Shown piece by piece: positions 1 through 7,473 of a stretch of DNA of 24,508 nt. Within the stretch, counting starts at the first letter, position 1. Each line of letters starts with the position of its first letter. The position numbers and the translations under genes are program-made. The stretch comes from an uncultured Mitsuokella sp. GTDB taxonomy: Bacteria > Bacillota > Negativicutes > Selenomonadales > Selenomonadaceae. The stretch is from NCBI GenBank assembly GCA_900770895.1, contig CAAGMF010000039.1:1-24508 (forward strand), in the 5' to 3' direction. The notes beneath the pieces are model-generated. The model saw only the letters and a program-made list of their open reading frames with translations, was not told the origin of the DNA and did not search any database.

Positions 1-2
1 CG

Positions 3-557
3 AAGGTCCTGGCCCAGGCGGAAGCCCAGCTGAAACAAGCCAAGGCAGCCCTTGAGAATGCCAAACAGGCGTCACAGGCTACCGAGATCGTCGCACCGGT
101 AGCTGGCACCGTCTACTATACCGATGTTCGTGAGGGAACCGATGTGAAGGCCGGACAGGTCATAGTGAATATCGGTGATGCCGGCAATGTCTGGGTGGAA
201 GCGAAGCTCGATGAAGAGCAGGCTCAGAAGATACGTCTGGGGCAGTTCGCGGAATACACGGTCGATGGGCATAAGCTCAGTGGCAGCGTGCAGGATATCA
301 TAGCGCCGGAGGACAACGGCCAGGGAACATTCTCCCAAGGAGGAGACAGCCAGTCTTCGGAGCCGGCGGCAGCGTCTGACAGCAGCTCTGGCAGCGATAG
401 CAGCCAGCCAGCGCCAGCGGCTACAGGGATGGATGGCGGCGCGCCCGAGTCCCGCAGCGATGGCAAGACGGTCGTGCGGATATCGATACCTGCTGACTTG
501 TCTTTCGATATAAAGCCCGGGATGAAGGCCGAAGTGAGATTCGATACGAAGAACTGA
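3..557 (+). CDS. Membrane fusion protein (HlyD/EmrA type), C-terminal part
   Basis: The reading frame is open from the window edge, so the start is missing; 184 residues remain. The order of parts fits the periplasmic adaptor of an efflux or type I-like export system: the end of an Ala/Gln-rich coiled-coil hairpin (residues 1-25), a lipoyl-like half (IVAPVAGTVYYTDVREG, then VKAGQVIVNIGD) and a beta-barrel part (VWVEAKLDEEQAQKIRLGQ). Proteins of this family link an inner-membrane transporter to an outer-membrane channel, which suits a diderm cell. An odd stretch at about residues 110-155 is rich in Ser, Gly, Asp, Ala and Pro and interrupts the barrel just before the closing strands (TVVRISIPADL...GMKAEVRF). 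The transporter partner should lie upstream, outside the window. The family call is firm; the substrate is unknown. Confidence 0.85.
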   Translation, partial: KVLAQAEAQLKQAKAALENAKQASQATEIVAPVAGTVYYTDVREGTDVKAGQVIVNIGDAGNVWVEAKLDEEQAQKIRLGQFAEYTVDGHKLSGSVQDIIAPEDNGQGTFSQGGDSQSSEPAAASDSSSGSDSSQPAPAATGMDGGAPESRSDGKTVVRISIPADLSFDIKPGMKAEVRFDTKN

Positions 558-576
558 GGCTGCTGGCTTTATGTCA

Positions 577-612
577 GAAAAGCGACTCATCTGTGTGATG
601 GGCCGCTTTTTC
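577..612 (+). terminator. Rho-independent terminator after the membrane fusion gene
   Basis: A stem of about 14 pairs with one mismatch joins AAAAGCGACTCATC (578-591) to the downstream GATGGGCCGCTTTT, with a short TGTGT-type loop, and it ends in a run of five T. It separates the efflux unit from the nfeD-floA unit. Confidence 0.8.
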
Positions 613-655
613 CGTATAGGAAACAATGCGTATTTTCTCTGCCTATGTTCTATGC

Positions 656-661
656 TATAAT
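656..661 (+). promoter_or_regulatory. Extended -10 promoter element for nfeD-floA
   Basis: A perfect TATAAT preceded by TGC forms an extended -10 (TGCTATAAT, 653-661). It lies about 38 bases before the chosen nfeD start and downstream of the terminator. The -35 region is AT-rich but weak, as is usual for extended -10 promoters. Confidence 0.65.
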
Positions 662-698
662 ATTTTTGTAGCAAGAATTGCCTGAAGAGGTGATATTT

Positions 699-1334
699 AT
701 GGATTTCGTAGGTATGCCTTTGCTGCAGATGCTGATGCTGGCCATCATGTTCCTTGCCATATTCGTGGAGATAAAGACGGGAGGCATGGGAGCCGGGGTA
801 TTGCTTGGCATCGTGGCAGCCGGTGTTTTCTGGGGCAGCCAGTATGTCAAGGGGCTCGTGAGCCTGTATCAGGTCGCCATATTCCTCGGAGGTATCCTCT
901 GCATCATCGTGGAGATGCTGATGCCGACGGTCGGATTGCTGGCCGGCATCGGCATAGCGGCTATGCTGTACAGCGTGGTGCTGGCCATGGGCGGCGACAT
1001 CAATGCGGTGTATGCGTTGGGTATCTCGTTCCTGGCGGCTATCGCTATATTCGCGCTCATCGTCAAGAAACTGCCCTCGAGCCGACTGTGGAACAAGGTC
1101 GTGCTCAAGGACCAGTCTACCTCGCAGCGCGGCTATATAAGCGCTAAGCCCCAATCCGATCTGGTTGGCAAGAAGGGAAACGTGCTGACCGAGCTGCGTC
1201 CTGCCGGGACAGTGCTCATCGACGGCGCACCCGTGGATGTCGTGTCGGAGGGAGCTTTTATAGCCAAAGGCAGGCAGGTGCAGGTCGTGGAGGTTCATGG
1301 CAGCCGGGTGGTCGTACGCGAGCTGCCGCAGTGA
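699..1334 (+). CDS. NfeD-family membrane protein, short form without protease domain
   Basis: A 211-residue protein with an N-terminal block of hydrophobic segments (about residues 6-25, 30-45, 60-105 and 110-130). A soluble C-terminal region of about 65 residues (VGKKGNVLTELRPAGTVLIDG ... VQVVEVHGSRVVVREL) matches the OB-fold of NfeD proteins. NfeD proteins pair with SPFH/flotillin proteins in membrane microdomains; the long forms also carry a ClpP-like serine protease, absent here. I chose ATG 699 over an upstream in-frame TTG at 678 because GAAGAGG at 684-690 is well spaced for it. The floA gene follows after about 60 bases, the same pairing as yqeZ-yqfA in Bacillus. The exact molecular role of NfeD is not settled. 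Confidence 0.85.
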   Translation: MDFVGMPLLQMLMLAIMFLAIFVEIKTGGMGAGVLLGIVAAGVFWGSQYVKGLVSLYQVAIFLGGILCIIVEMLMPTVGLLAGIGIAAMLYSVVLAMGGDINAVYALGISFLAAIAIFALIVKKLPSSRLWNKVVLKDQSTSQRGYISAKPQSDLVGKKGNVLTELRPAGTVLIDGAPVDVVSEGAFIAKGRQVQVVEVHGSRVVVRELPQ

Positions 1335-1393
1335 GTACTCCGTTGTCAGTTGTATCCGTCGGATTCATTATCATATATTTAGGAGGATTTTTC

Positions 1394-2404
1394 ATGAGTA
1401 TGTTGATCAGCTCCGCCTTCATATTAGTATTGATCATCGTCGCTGTAATGTTGTTCCTGCATTTCGTCCCGCTGGGACTGTGGATATCAGCTTTGGCAGC
1501 TGATGTGCGCGTCAGCATCATCACGCTCGTGGGTATGCGTATGCGCCGCGTGCCGCCCTCGAAGATCATCCTGCCGCTCATAAAGGCGAATAAAGCCGGT
1601 CTCGATGTGCATGTCAATCAGCTCGAGGCCCATTATCTGGCTGGAGGTAATGTCGATAAGGTCGTGGATGCTCTCATCGCCGCGCACCGGGCGCAGATTC
1701 CTCTGCCGTTCGAGCGCTCGGCGGCCATCGATCTCGCCGGCCGCGATGTGCTCGAGGCTGTGCAGATGAGTGTCAATCCGAAGGTCATAGAGACTCCGGT
1801 TGTCTCGGCGGTGGCCAAGAATGGTATCGAGCTCAAAATAAAGGCACGCGTGACGGTTCGCGCCAATATCGACCGTCTCGTGGGCGGTGCTGGTGAGCCG
1901 ACCATCATCGCCCGTGTCGGTGAGGGTATCGTCACGACTGTCGGTTCTTCGGAGAGCCATAACGATGTGCTCGCGAACCCTGATGATATATCGAAGACCG
2001 TGCTCGGCAAAGGACTCGATGCTGGTACGGCATTCGAGATCCTGTCCATCGATATCGCGGATGTCGACGTCGGACGCAACATCGGCGCCGAGCTCCAGAC
2101 TGATCAGGCCGAGGCGGATAAGCGCATTGCACAGGCCAAGGCTGAGGAGCGCCGCGCGATGGCTGTCGCGAAGGAGCAGGAGATGAAAGCCTATACGCAG
2201 GAGATGGAGGCCAAGGTCGTCGAGGCTCAGGCCGAGGTCCCGCATGCGATGGCTGATGCTCTGCGCTCGGGCAATCTCGGAGTCATGGATTACTACAACC
2301 TGAACAACGTGCAGGCTGATACGGATATGCGCCAGGCAATCAGCAACGCTGGCAATGGTGGCAAGATCGCCGCACCGAAGGCACCGAAACCAGAAATGAA
2401 ATAA
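1394..2404 (+). CDS. floA: Flotillin-like protein FloA
   Basis: A 336-residue SPFH-family scaffold protein; Bacillus subtilis FloA (YqfA) is of similar length. The N-terminus is a hydrophobic hairpin (residues 3-30) that anchors without crossing fully. It is followed by the conserved block RMRRVPPSKIILPLIKANKAG and the SPFH core (NPKVIETPVVSAVAKNGIEL ... ARVTVRANIDRLVGGAGE). The tail is a Glu/Ala-rich coiled coil (about 235-285: AEADKRIAQAKAEERRAMAV) that drives oligomerisation. The start is ATG 1394 with AGGAGG at 1381-1386; the frame is open further upstream to a GTG at 1331 that overlaps the end of nfeD. FloA organises membrane microdomains with NfeD. The C-terminus ends in a short Lys/Pro tail. 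Confidence 0.93.
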   Translation: MSMLISSAFILVLIIVAVMLFLHFVPLGLWISALAADVRVSIITLVGMRMRRVPPSKIILPLIKANKAGLDVHVNQLEAHYLAGGNVDKVVDALIAAHRAQIPLPFERSAAIDLAGRDVLEAVQMSVNPKVIETPVVSAVAKNGIELKIKARVTVRANIDRLVGGAGEPTIIARVGEGIVTTVGSSESHNDVLANPDDISKTVLGKGLDAGTAFEILSIDIADVDVGRNIGAELQTDQAEADKRIAQAKAEERRAMAVAKEQEMKAYTQEMEAKVVEAQAEVPHAMADALRSGNLGVMDYYNLNNVQADTDMRQAISNAGNGGKIAAPKAPKPEMK

Positions 2405-2413
2405 GGGATAGCC

Positions 2414-3073
2414 ATGGATATTCTCATAATCATCTTCGTAGTCGTCATCTTCATCCTGCCGAATCTTTTGGACAAGAAGAAACCGCCCGTACCGAAGAAA
2501 AGAAGGAATATGCCACCGGTAGATATCAGGCTGCCACGTACGCCTGACACGCTGCCCCAGCCGCAGTTGCCGCAGCAGCCACGCCGTCAGCCACAGCCCA
2601 TAGCGACGCATACGTCAGGCGGTCCTGCATCGCATCCGGAGCGTCAGATGGAGGGAAATCGTCAGCCAGCGCCGCAAAAATCGCGTTTGGGCTTCGAGAT
2701 ACCGGAGCTGCGTAATGCTCCGACACGGGAATCTGAGCCGGCAGGCTATGAGGTCGATGGCGTCTACCGCGATGCTGGTACCGTCCTGTCTGATATGGCC
2801 GAGCGCTATCGGGAGAAAATGGCCGACCGGGAGCACGAACTGGCCTATGAATGGAAGCGCAAGCAGGAAGAGGCGCAGGTGCGGGCAGCTGAGCAGGCCG
2901 CGTATGTGAAGCAGGCTCAACTGCCCCTGTCTCCGGAGCAGGCGGCCATCCAGGAAGAAAAACGACAGGCAGCACTGCATCTGACTCCGGAAGCGGCATT
3001 GAATGCGGTTGTATGGGCTGAGGTTTTGGGGCAGCCGAAAGCGCACCGTATCGGATACAGGAAGCGTCACTGA
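2414..3073 (+). CDS. Unrecognised membrane-anchored, proline-rich coiled-coil protein
   Basis: A 219-residue protein I do not recognise. It has one N-terminal membrane segment (residues 3-19, ILIIIFVVVIFILP), a basic stop (DKKKPPVPKKRR), and a long Pro/Gln-rich region (about 30-95). A charged helical stretch follows (about 118-165, AERYREKMADREHELAYEWK) that looks like a coiled coil. The C-terminal motif (LTPEAALNAVVWAEVLGQPK) looks like a small conserved box. It starts ten bases after floA with AAGGGA well placed, so it is almost certainly in the same operon. The position matches that of yqfB behind floA in Bacillus, but I see no sequence basis to equate them. A role at the FloA assembly is inferred from position only. 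Confidence 0.8.
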   Translation: MDILIIIFVVVIFILPNLLDKKKPPVPKKRRNMPPVDIRLPRTPDTLPQPQLPQQPRRQPQPIATHTSGGPASHPERQMEGNRQPAPQKSRLGFEIPELRNAPTRESEPAGYEVDGVYRDAGTVLSDMAERYREKMADREHELAYEWKRKQEEAQVRAAEQAAYVKQAQLPLSPEQAAIQEEKRQAALHLTPEAALNAVVWAEVLGQPKAHRIGYRKRH

Positions 3074-3097
3074 GGCAAATGGTACAGCAAAAAATCG

Positions 3098-3154
3098 TTG
3101 CTCATCAATATGACACAGTATATACATGACAAAAGCTTGTATTTGTGGTATCCT
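3098..3154 (+). promoter_or_regulatory. Probable promoter(s) for the prenyl synthase-tatA unit
   Basis: Two overlapping sigma-A-like pairs can be read: TTGCTC (3098-3103), 17 bases, TATACA (3121-3126); and ATGACA (3126-3131), 17 bases, TATCCT (3149-3154). Either would serve the gene starting at 3247. Only one may be real. Transcription from upstream may also continue, since no good terminator follows the preceding gene. Confidence 0.4.
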
Positions 3155-3246
3155 TAGTAAAGCAGTTTGTTCAACGATGAACGAATTGTCGAGTCAGGGG
3201 AACAGATTGCTGCAGATAGGCAAATAAAAATTTGTAGGTGATAACT

Positions 3247-4224
3247 TTGGCAAAAACAAATGCCATGTTTGAAGTGATACAAGCCGATCTCGAGGTGCTG
3301 GAAAGCCGGCTGATGCGCGATGTGACTGCGGACAGCGCTATAGTGACATCCGTAGGGCGCCATATCCTCGAATCCGGAGGGAAGAGACTGCGCCCGGCGC
3401 TTTGTATTCTTTCTGCCCGTGGTGGCCAGAATTTCGATTTGGAGCGCGTGCTGCCTATTGCTGAGTGCCTGGAACTGCTGCATACTGCATCCCTTATGCA
3501 TGATGATGTCATAGATGAAGCGGATACTCGTCGCGGTGCCATTACAGCCAATGCCAAATGGGGCAACCAGATAGCTATTCTGACCGGTGACTTCATATTT
3601 GCTAAAGCATTCAGCCTTGTCGCAACGAAGGAGTATGATTCGTATATCATCTCCCGCCTCGTCAATCTCGTCTGTGATCTCAGTGTGGGCGAGATTGATC
3701 AGGATGAAAGTGTATATCAGGCTGTCACAGATGAGGCAGACTACTATAGTCGCATCCAGAAGAAGACGGCGGATTTCCTCGAGGTATGTGCCGAGGTAGG
3801 CGCTTTGATCGGCGGCATGAGCCGTGAGGAGGCTCGCCGGATGGCCGCCTATGGTCACGCTATCGGCATGGCTTTCCAGGTGACGGATGACCTGCTCGAT
3901 GTCCTGCAGACCTCGGAGCAGATCGGGAAGCCGGTCGGCAACGATATCCGTCAGGGCATCGTGACGCTGCCGCTCATACGGGCCATGGCAGTCAGCCCCG
4001 ATGCTGCCGAGCTGCGCAATATAGTGACGAATCCGGAGATGACGGATGATGATGTGCAGCGGGCGCTCGATATCGTGCTGGCTACTGATGGCGTAGACGT
4101 AGCGAAAGCCAAGGCTGACCAATACCTCGATGAGGCCCGTCAGGCGTTGCCAGATAGCCTGACGCAGGAGATATATGATTCCTTCATCGAAGTGGCAGAC
4201 TTCATTGGTGAGCGTGATTTTTAA
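3247..4224 (+). CDS. Long-chain (all-trans) polyprenyl diphosphate synthase
   Basis: A 325-residue trans-isoprenyl diphosphate synthase that condenses isopentenyl diphosphate units onto an allylic primer, probably making the C35-C40 side chain of menaquinone. Visible hallmarks are GGKRLRPAL, the first Asp-rich motif DDVID (residues 86-90, in LMHDDVIDEADTRRG) and the second, DDLLD (214-218, after FQVT). The length fits single-subunit octaprenyl/heptaprenyl synthases (IspB/HepT type); no HepS-like partner gene is nearby. The start is most likely TTG 3247 with TAGGTG seven bases upstream; GTG 3238 is a weaker alternative. The UbiD- and UbiA-type genes further down would use and process its product. 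Chain length cannot be set from sequence by eye. Confidence 0.9.
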   Translation: MAKTNAMFEVIQADLEVLESRLMRDVTADSAIVTSVGRHILESGGKRLRPALCILSARGGQNFDLERVLPIAECLELLHTASLMHDDVIDEADTRRGAITANAKWGNQIAILTGDFIFAKAFSLVATKEYDSYIISRLVNLVCDLSVGEIDQDESVYQAVTDEADYYSRIQKKTADFLEVCAEVGALIGGMSREEARRMAAYGHAIGMAFQVTDDLLDVLQTSEQIGKPVGNDIRQGIVTLPLIRAMAVSPDAAELRNIVTNPEMTDDDVQRALDIVLATDGVDVAKAKADQYLDEARQALPDSLTQEIYDSFIEVADFIGERDF

Positions 4225-4238
4225 GTAGGAGACAGTAG

Positions 4239-4802
4239 ATGTTTGGAATAGGTATGCCGGAGCTCATCCTGATATTGATTGTCGGCCTCGTGGTATTCGG
4301 GCCGGGCAAGCTGCCCGAGATCGGGCGTTCGCTCGGCAAGGCGATGCGCGAATTCCGCAAGGCATCGAATGCCTTTACCGCCGCGATGAACGCTCCGGAA
4401 ACGGCGAAGACCGTCGTCAAGGATAAGGCAAAAGAAAAAGTCAAGCAGGCGGCATGGGGGGCAGACAACCCGCCACCGGATCCGTCGCTCAAGCGTGAAG
4501 AAGTCGTTGCGGCAGAGGCCGCAGCAGCAGCGAAGCCAGCCGGGACGGCAGCAGCTCCGGCACCAGCTGATGCAGTGCCAGCAACTGCCAGTGAGCCACA
4601 GCCGGTAGAGCCGGCAGCCGTCGAAAAGGAAATGAGCGGTGCGGATGACGTGCCGGCCGAACAAAAGGCGGGCTACGAGCCGCCGACGCAGGAGTCCGTC
4701 CGCGCTCAGCTGATTGCTGAGGGGAAACTGGAACCAGCTGCCACAAAAGCCACAGAAGGAGAAAAGCCAGCTGACCAAGTAGCTGGCTCGGATCATAAGT
4801 GA
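4239..4802 (+). CDS. tatA: Sec-independent translocase TatA/TatB-like protein with long tail
   Basis: A 187-residue protein. Its first 45 residues are a clear TatA/B module: a short N-terminal membrane helix, the hinge FGPGKLPEIG, and an amphipathic helix (RSLGKAMREFRKAS). Glu8 is the residue typical of TatB in E. coli. The rest (about 60-187) is a low-complexity tail rich in Ala, Pro and Glu with KDKAKEKVKQ near its start, much longer than the usual TatA tail. In the Tat pathway TatA forms the translocation assembly and TatB/TatC bind twin-arginine signals. This protein could therefore be the TatB-like partner of the short TatA at 4956; the sequence does not decide. It sits 14 bases after the prenyl synthase and is followed by a terminator. 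Confidence 0.88.
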   Translation: MFGIGMPELILILIVGLVVFGPGKLPEIGRSLGKAMREFRKASNAFTAAMNAPETAKTVVKDKAKEKVKQAAWGADNPPPDPSLKREEVVAAEAAAAAKPAGTAAAPAPADAVPATASEPQPVEPAAVEKEMSGADDVPAEQKAGYEPPTQESVRAQLIAEGKLEPAATKATEGEKPADQVAGSDHK

Positions 4803-4808
4803 GAAATT

Positions 4809-4839
4809 AAAGCCTTTGCTTTATGCATAGGCTTTTTTT
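4809..4839 (+). terminator. Rho-independent terminator between the two tatA genes
   Basis: The arms AAAGCCT (4809-4815) and AGGCTTT (4829-4835) pair, with a further TGC/GCA pairing inside around a TTTAT loop, and a T run reaches 4839. It ends the prenyl synthase-tatA unit. Confidence 0.85.
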
Positions 4840-4874
4840 CATAAAAAAAATTTATACTTATCCGAAGTGCTGCA

Positions 4875-4903
4875 TTGAGATTTTGGCGCCATACTTGTAT
4901 AAT
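4875..4903 (+). promoter_or_regulatory. Strong sigma-A-type promoter for tatA2-tatC-ubiD-ubiA
   Basis: TTGAGA (4875-4880), an exact 17-base spacer, and a perfect TATAAT (4898-4903) lie just after the terminator, about 50 bases before the tatA2 start. It is the best match to a housekeeping promoter in the window. Confidence 0.8.
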
Positions 4904-4955
4904 AGAAGAGGCATGATTTTATCAGATTGGATAATGTTTTAGGAGGAAAAGAAGT

Positions 4956-5168
4956 ATGTTTGGATTGGGAGTACCTGAGTTAGTCATCATCCTGATAATA
5001 GGCCTGGTTCTGTTCGGCCCGGGCAAGCTGCCGGATGTCGGCAAGGCTCTGGGCAAAAGCATAAGAGAATACAAGGCGGCAAGCAGCGAGCCGATTGAAG
5101 AGGATAAGCAGCCGAAGAATGTCACTGAGTCTACGAAGGAGATCGCGGAAAAAACGGAGCAGAAATAA
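4956..5168 (+). CDS. tatA: Sec-independent translocase protein TatA (short)
   Basis: A 70-residue TatA: membrane helix (PELVIILIIGLVLF), hinge FGPGKLPDVG, then the amphipathic helix KALGKSIREYKAAS and a short charged tail. It matches the first tatA product nearly position for position over 43 residues, including Glu8, so the two are paralogues. AGGAGG at 4941-4946 fixes the ATG start. tatC follows after 3 bases, so the two are surely co-transcribed and form the core translocase. Confidence 0.93.
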   Translation: MFGLGVPELVIILIIGLVLFGPGKLPDVGKALGKSIREYKAASSEPIEEDKQPKNVTESTKEIAEKTEQK

Positions 5169-5171
5169 TCT

Positions 5172-5966
5172 ATGGCGGATACACCTACGGAAAATAACAC
5201 GACGGCTCTGACGGTAGCTGAGGGGCCAGCGGAGGGGGCAGCTCCAGAGGACGAGGAGACTGAGGCTCTGGATGACGGCAGCATGACGCTCATCGAGCAT
5301 CTGACCGAGCTGCGCAGCCGCATCATAAAATGCCTGATTGCCATAGCGCTGGGAAGTTGCGTGGGGTTCTATTTCATCGATGACATCATGCACTATCTGA
5401 CGCTGCCGGCGGGCAAACTGTACTACCTGCAACCATCGGAGGCCTTCTTTACCTACATAAAGGTCGCAATCGTCGTCGGCTTCCTGCTGGCGCTCCCGGT
5501 CGTCTTCTATCACGTCTGGCGGTTCTTCCTGCCGGCACTCACCAGAGCGGAGCGTATGGTCCTGGGAATCATCGTTCCTACGTCGGTCGTATTGTTCTTT
5601 ATGGGACTGGCGTTCTCGTTCTTTCTGGTCCTGCCGGCTGGTGTGCGGTTCTTCCTGAGTTTCGGCAATATGGAGCTCGAAGCCCTGTTCTCGGTGGATA
5701 AATATTTTGATTTCGTCATCATGTTCGTGCTGCCATTCGGCTTCGTATTCGAGCTGCCGCTCATCATTACGATATTAGGCAAGATGGGCCTGATTACGTC
5801 GGCCTTCCTGAAGCGTCACATACGCATCGTGATATTCCTTTCGTTCGTCATCGGCGCAATCATCACTCCGACGCCGGATATATTCACCCAGTCGATGATC
5901 GCCCTGCCGATGATATTGCTTTACGGAGTGGGCTATTTGATTGTGCGCTATATATTGCATCGCTGA
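5172..5966 (+). CDS. tatC: Sec-independent translocase protein TatC
   Basis: A 264-residue polytopic inner-membrane protein, the receptor for twin-arginine signal peptides. The family N-terminal signature MTLIEHLTELRSRI starts at residue 38, followed by six hydrophobic segments that fit the TatC fold. Conserved parts such as the AFFTYIKVA region, FYHVWRFFLPAL and the late FLSFVIGAIITPTPDIFTQ stretch are present. The first 37 residues are an acidic Ala/Glu/Asp-rich extension that most TatC proteins lack. No better start is visible, because the next Met begins the conserved core itself. It is coupled to tatA2 upstream, and the ubiD-like gene follows after 43 bases. Confidence 0.95.
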   Translation: MADTPTENNTTALTVAEGPAEGAAPEDEETEALDDGSMTLIEHLTELRSRIIKCLIAIALGSCVGFYFIDDIMHYLTLPAGKLYYLQPSEAFFTYIKVAIVVGFLLALPVVFYHVWRFFLPALTRAERMVLGIIVPTSVVLFFMGLAFSFFLVLPAGVRFFLSFGNMELEALFSVDKYFDFVIMFVLPFGFVFELPLIITILGKMGLITSAFLKRHIRIVIFLSFVIGAIITPTPDIFTQSMIALPMILLYGVGYLIVRYILHR

Positions 5967-6009
5967 TAGGGCTGGAGCGTGCTGCCATGCCTGAATAGGA
6001 GGAAAACAG

Positions 6010-7473
6010 TTGGCTTTTCAAGATCTCAGAGAATTCATAGACCTGCTCGAGCAGCGTCATTTGTTGAAGCGTATAAAGACCGAAGTCGACCCGGAGCTCG
6101 AGATAACCGAGATCACGGACCGCGTCTCGAAGATGAAGGGCGCGAAGAACGTGGCCCTGCTGTTCGAGAATGTGCGCGGCAGCAGCATGCCGGTGCTCAT
6201 GAATGCTTTCGGCAGCTATGAGCGCATGGCTCTGGCTCTCGGTGTCGAGAAGCTCGATGATGTGGCTGATGATCTGCGCGATATGCTCAAGATCCCTTAC
6301 ATATCGCCACAGAACAAGTTCATGGCCATGACGCAGATACTGCCGAAGATAAAGAACGCTATCAAGTTCCCGAAATACGTAAAGAATGCACCGTGCCAGG
6401 AAGTCGTGAATACAGAGGATCCTTCACTCGATGAGTTGCCGATCCTGAAATGCTGGCCGCAGGATGGCGGTCCTTTCATCACGCTGCCGCTCGTATTCAC
6501 GAAGAATCCGGCTACGGGCAAGCGCAATGTCGGCATGTACCGGCTGCAGAAATATGATAGCCGGACGACGGGCATGCACTGGCACATCCACAAGAATGGC
6601 GCGGAGAATTTCCGCGATACGAAGGCTGCCGGTGGCGAGAAGATCGAGTGCGCCGTAGCCATCGGCACGGATCCTGTGCTGACCTATGCGGCTACGGCCC
6701 CGCTGCCCCGCGATGTCGATGAGATGATATTCGCTGGCTTCCTGCGCCATGAGCGCGTCGAGCTGGTCAAATGCAAGACCGTCGATATCGAGGTGCCGGC
6801 GACAGCCGAGATCATCCTCGAGGGCTATGTGCGCACGGACGAAGTACGCCGCGAGGGCCCGTTCGGCGACCACACGGGCTACTATTCGCTGGCGGACGAT
6901 TACCCGGTATTCCATATCACGGCCATCACGCATCGTCGCGATGCCATCTATGCCGCTACGGTCGTAGGCCGGCCGCCGATGGAGGACTGCTATATTGCGA
7001 AGGCGACCGAGCGCATATTCCTGCCGCTGCTGCAGCAGATGCTGCCGGAGATCGTCGATATCAATATGCCGCTGGAGGGCGTGTTCCACGACTGCGTGCT
7101 CGTCTCGATAAAGAAGCAGTATCCCATGCATGCGCGCAAGGTCATGCATGCCTTGTGGGGTATGGGGCAGATGATGAATGTCAAGATGATCATCGTCGTC
7201 GATGCCCATGTCGATGTGCAGGATGTCTCGCAGGTGGCTTGGCGTGTATTCAACAATATCGATGCCGAGCATGATCTCGAGATCGTTCATGGGCCGCTAG
7301 ATGTGCTCGACCACTCCTCGCCTATGGCCAAATGGGGCGCTAAACTCGGTATCGATGCGACGAAGACCTGGCCGGAGGAAGGTCATACCCGGGAGTGGCC
7401 GGATGAAATCGAGATGACGGCCGACGTGAAGGCGCGCGTGGACGCGAAATGGAAGGAGCTAGGGCTGGATTGA
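6010..7473 (+). CDS. UbiD-family decarboxylase, probable menaquinone (futalosine) pathway MqnL
   Basis: A 487-residue member of the UbiD family, which uses prenylated FMN to decarboxylate aromatic acids. The signature EGPFGDHTGYY begins at residue 282 and includes a Glu of the expected active-site set; MYRLQKYDSRTTGMHWHIHK lies in the cofactor/metal region. Length and style match UbiD/MqnL proteins. It is followed with overlap by a UbiA-type prenyltransferase and preceded two genes away by a polyprenyl synthase in the same region, so decarboxylation of a naphthoate intermediate in menaquinone synthesis is the best reading. A UbiX-type flavin prenyltransferase is needed but not in the window. 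The start is TTG 6010, seven bases after a perfect AGGAGG. The substrate is inferred; the family call is firm. Confidence 0.88.
   Translation: MAFQDLREFIDLLEQRHLLKRIKTEVDPELEITEITDRVSKMKGAKNVALLFENVRGSSMPVLMNAFGSYERMALALGVEKLDDVADDLRDMLKIPYISPQNKFMAMTQILPKIKNAIKFPKYVKNAPCQEVVNTEDPSLDELPILKCWPQDGGPFITLPLVFTKNPATGKRNVGMYRLQKYDSRTTGMHWHIHKNGAENFRDTKAAGGEKIECAVAIGTDPVLTYAATAPLPRDVDEMIFAGFLRHERVELVKCKTVDIEVPATAEIILEGYVRTDEVRREGPFGDHTGYYSLADDYPVFHITAITHRRDAIYAATVVGRPPMEDCYIAKATERIFLPLLQQMLPEIVDINMPLEGVFHDCVLVSIKKQYPMHARKVMHALWGMGQMMNVKMIIVVDAHVDVQDVSQVAWRVFNNIDAEHDLEIVHGPLDVLDHSSPMAKWGAKLGIDATKTWPEEGHTREWPDEIEMTADVKARVDAKWKELGLD

Noticed and set aside
3086..3102. Small AGCAA/TTGCT hairpin after the hypothetical gene
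   Set aside because: Only five pairs and no T run; not a convincing terminator.
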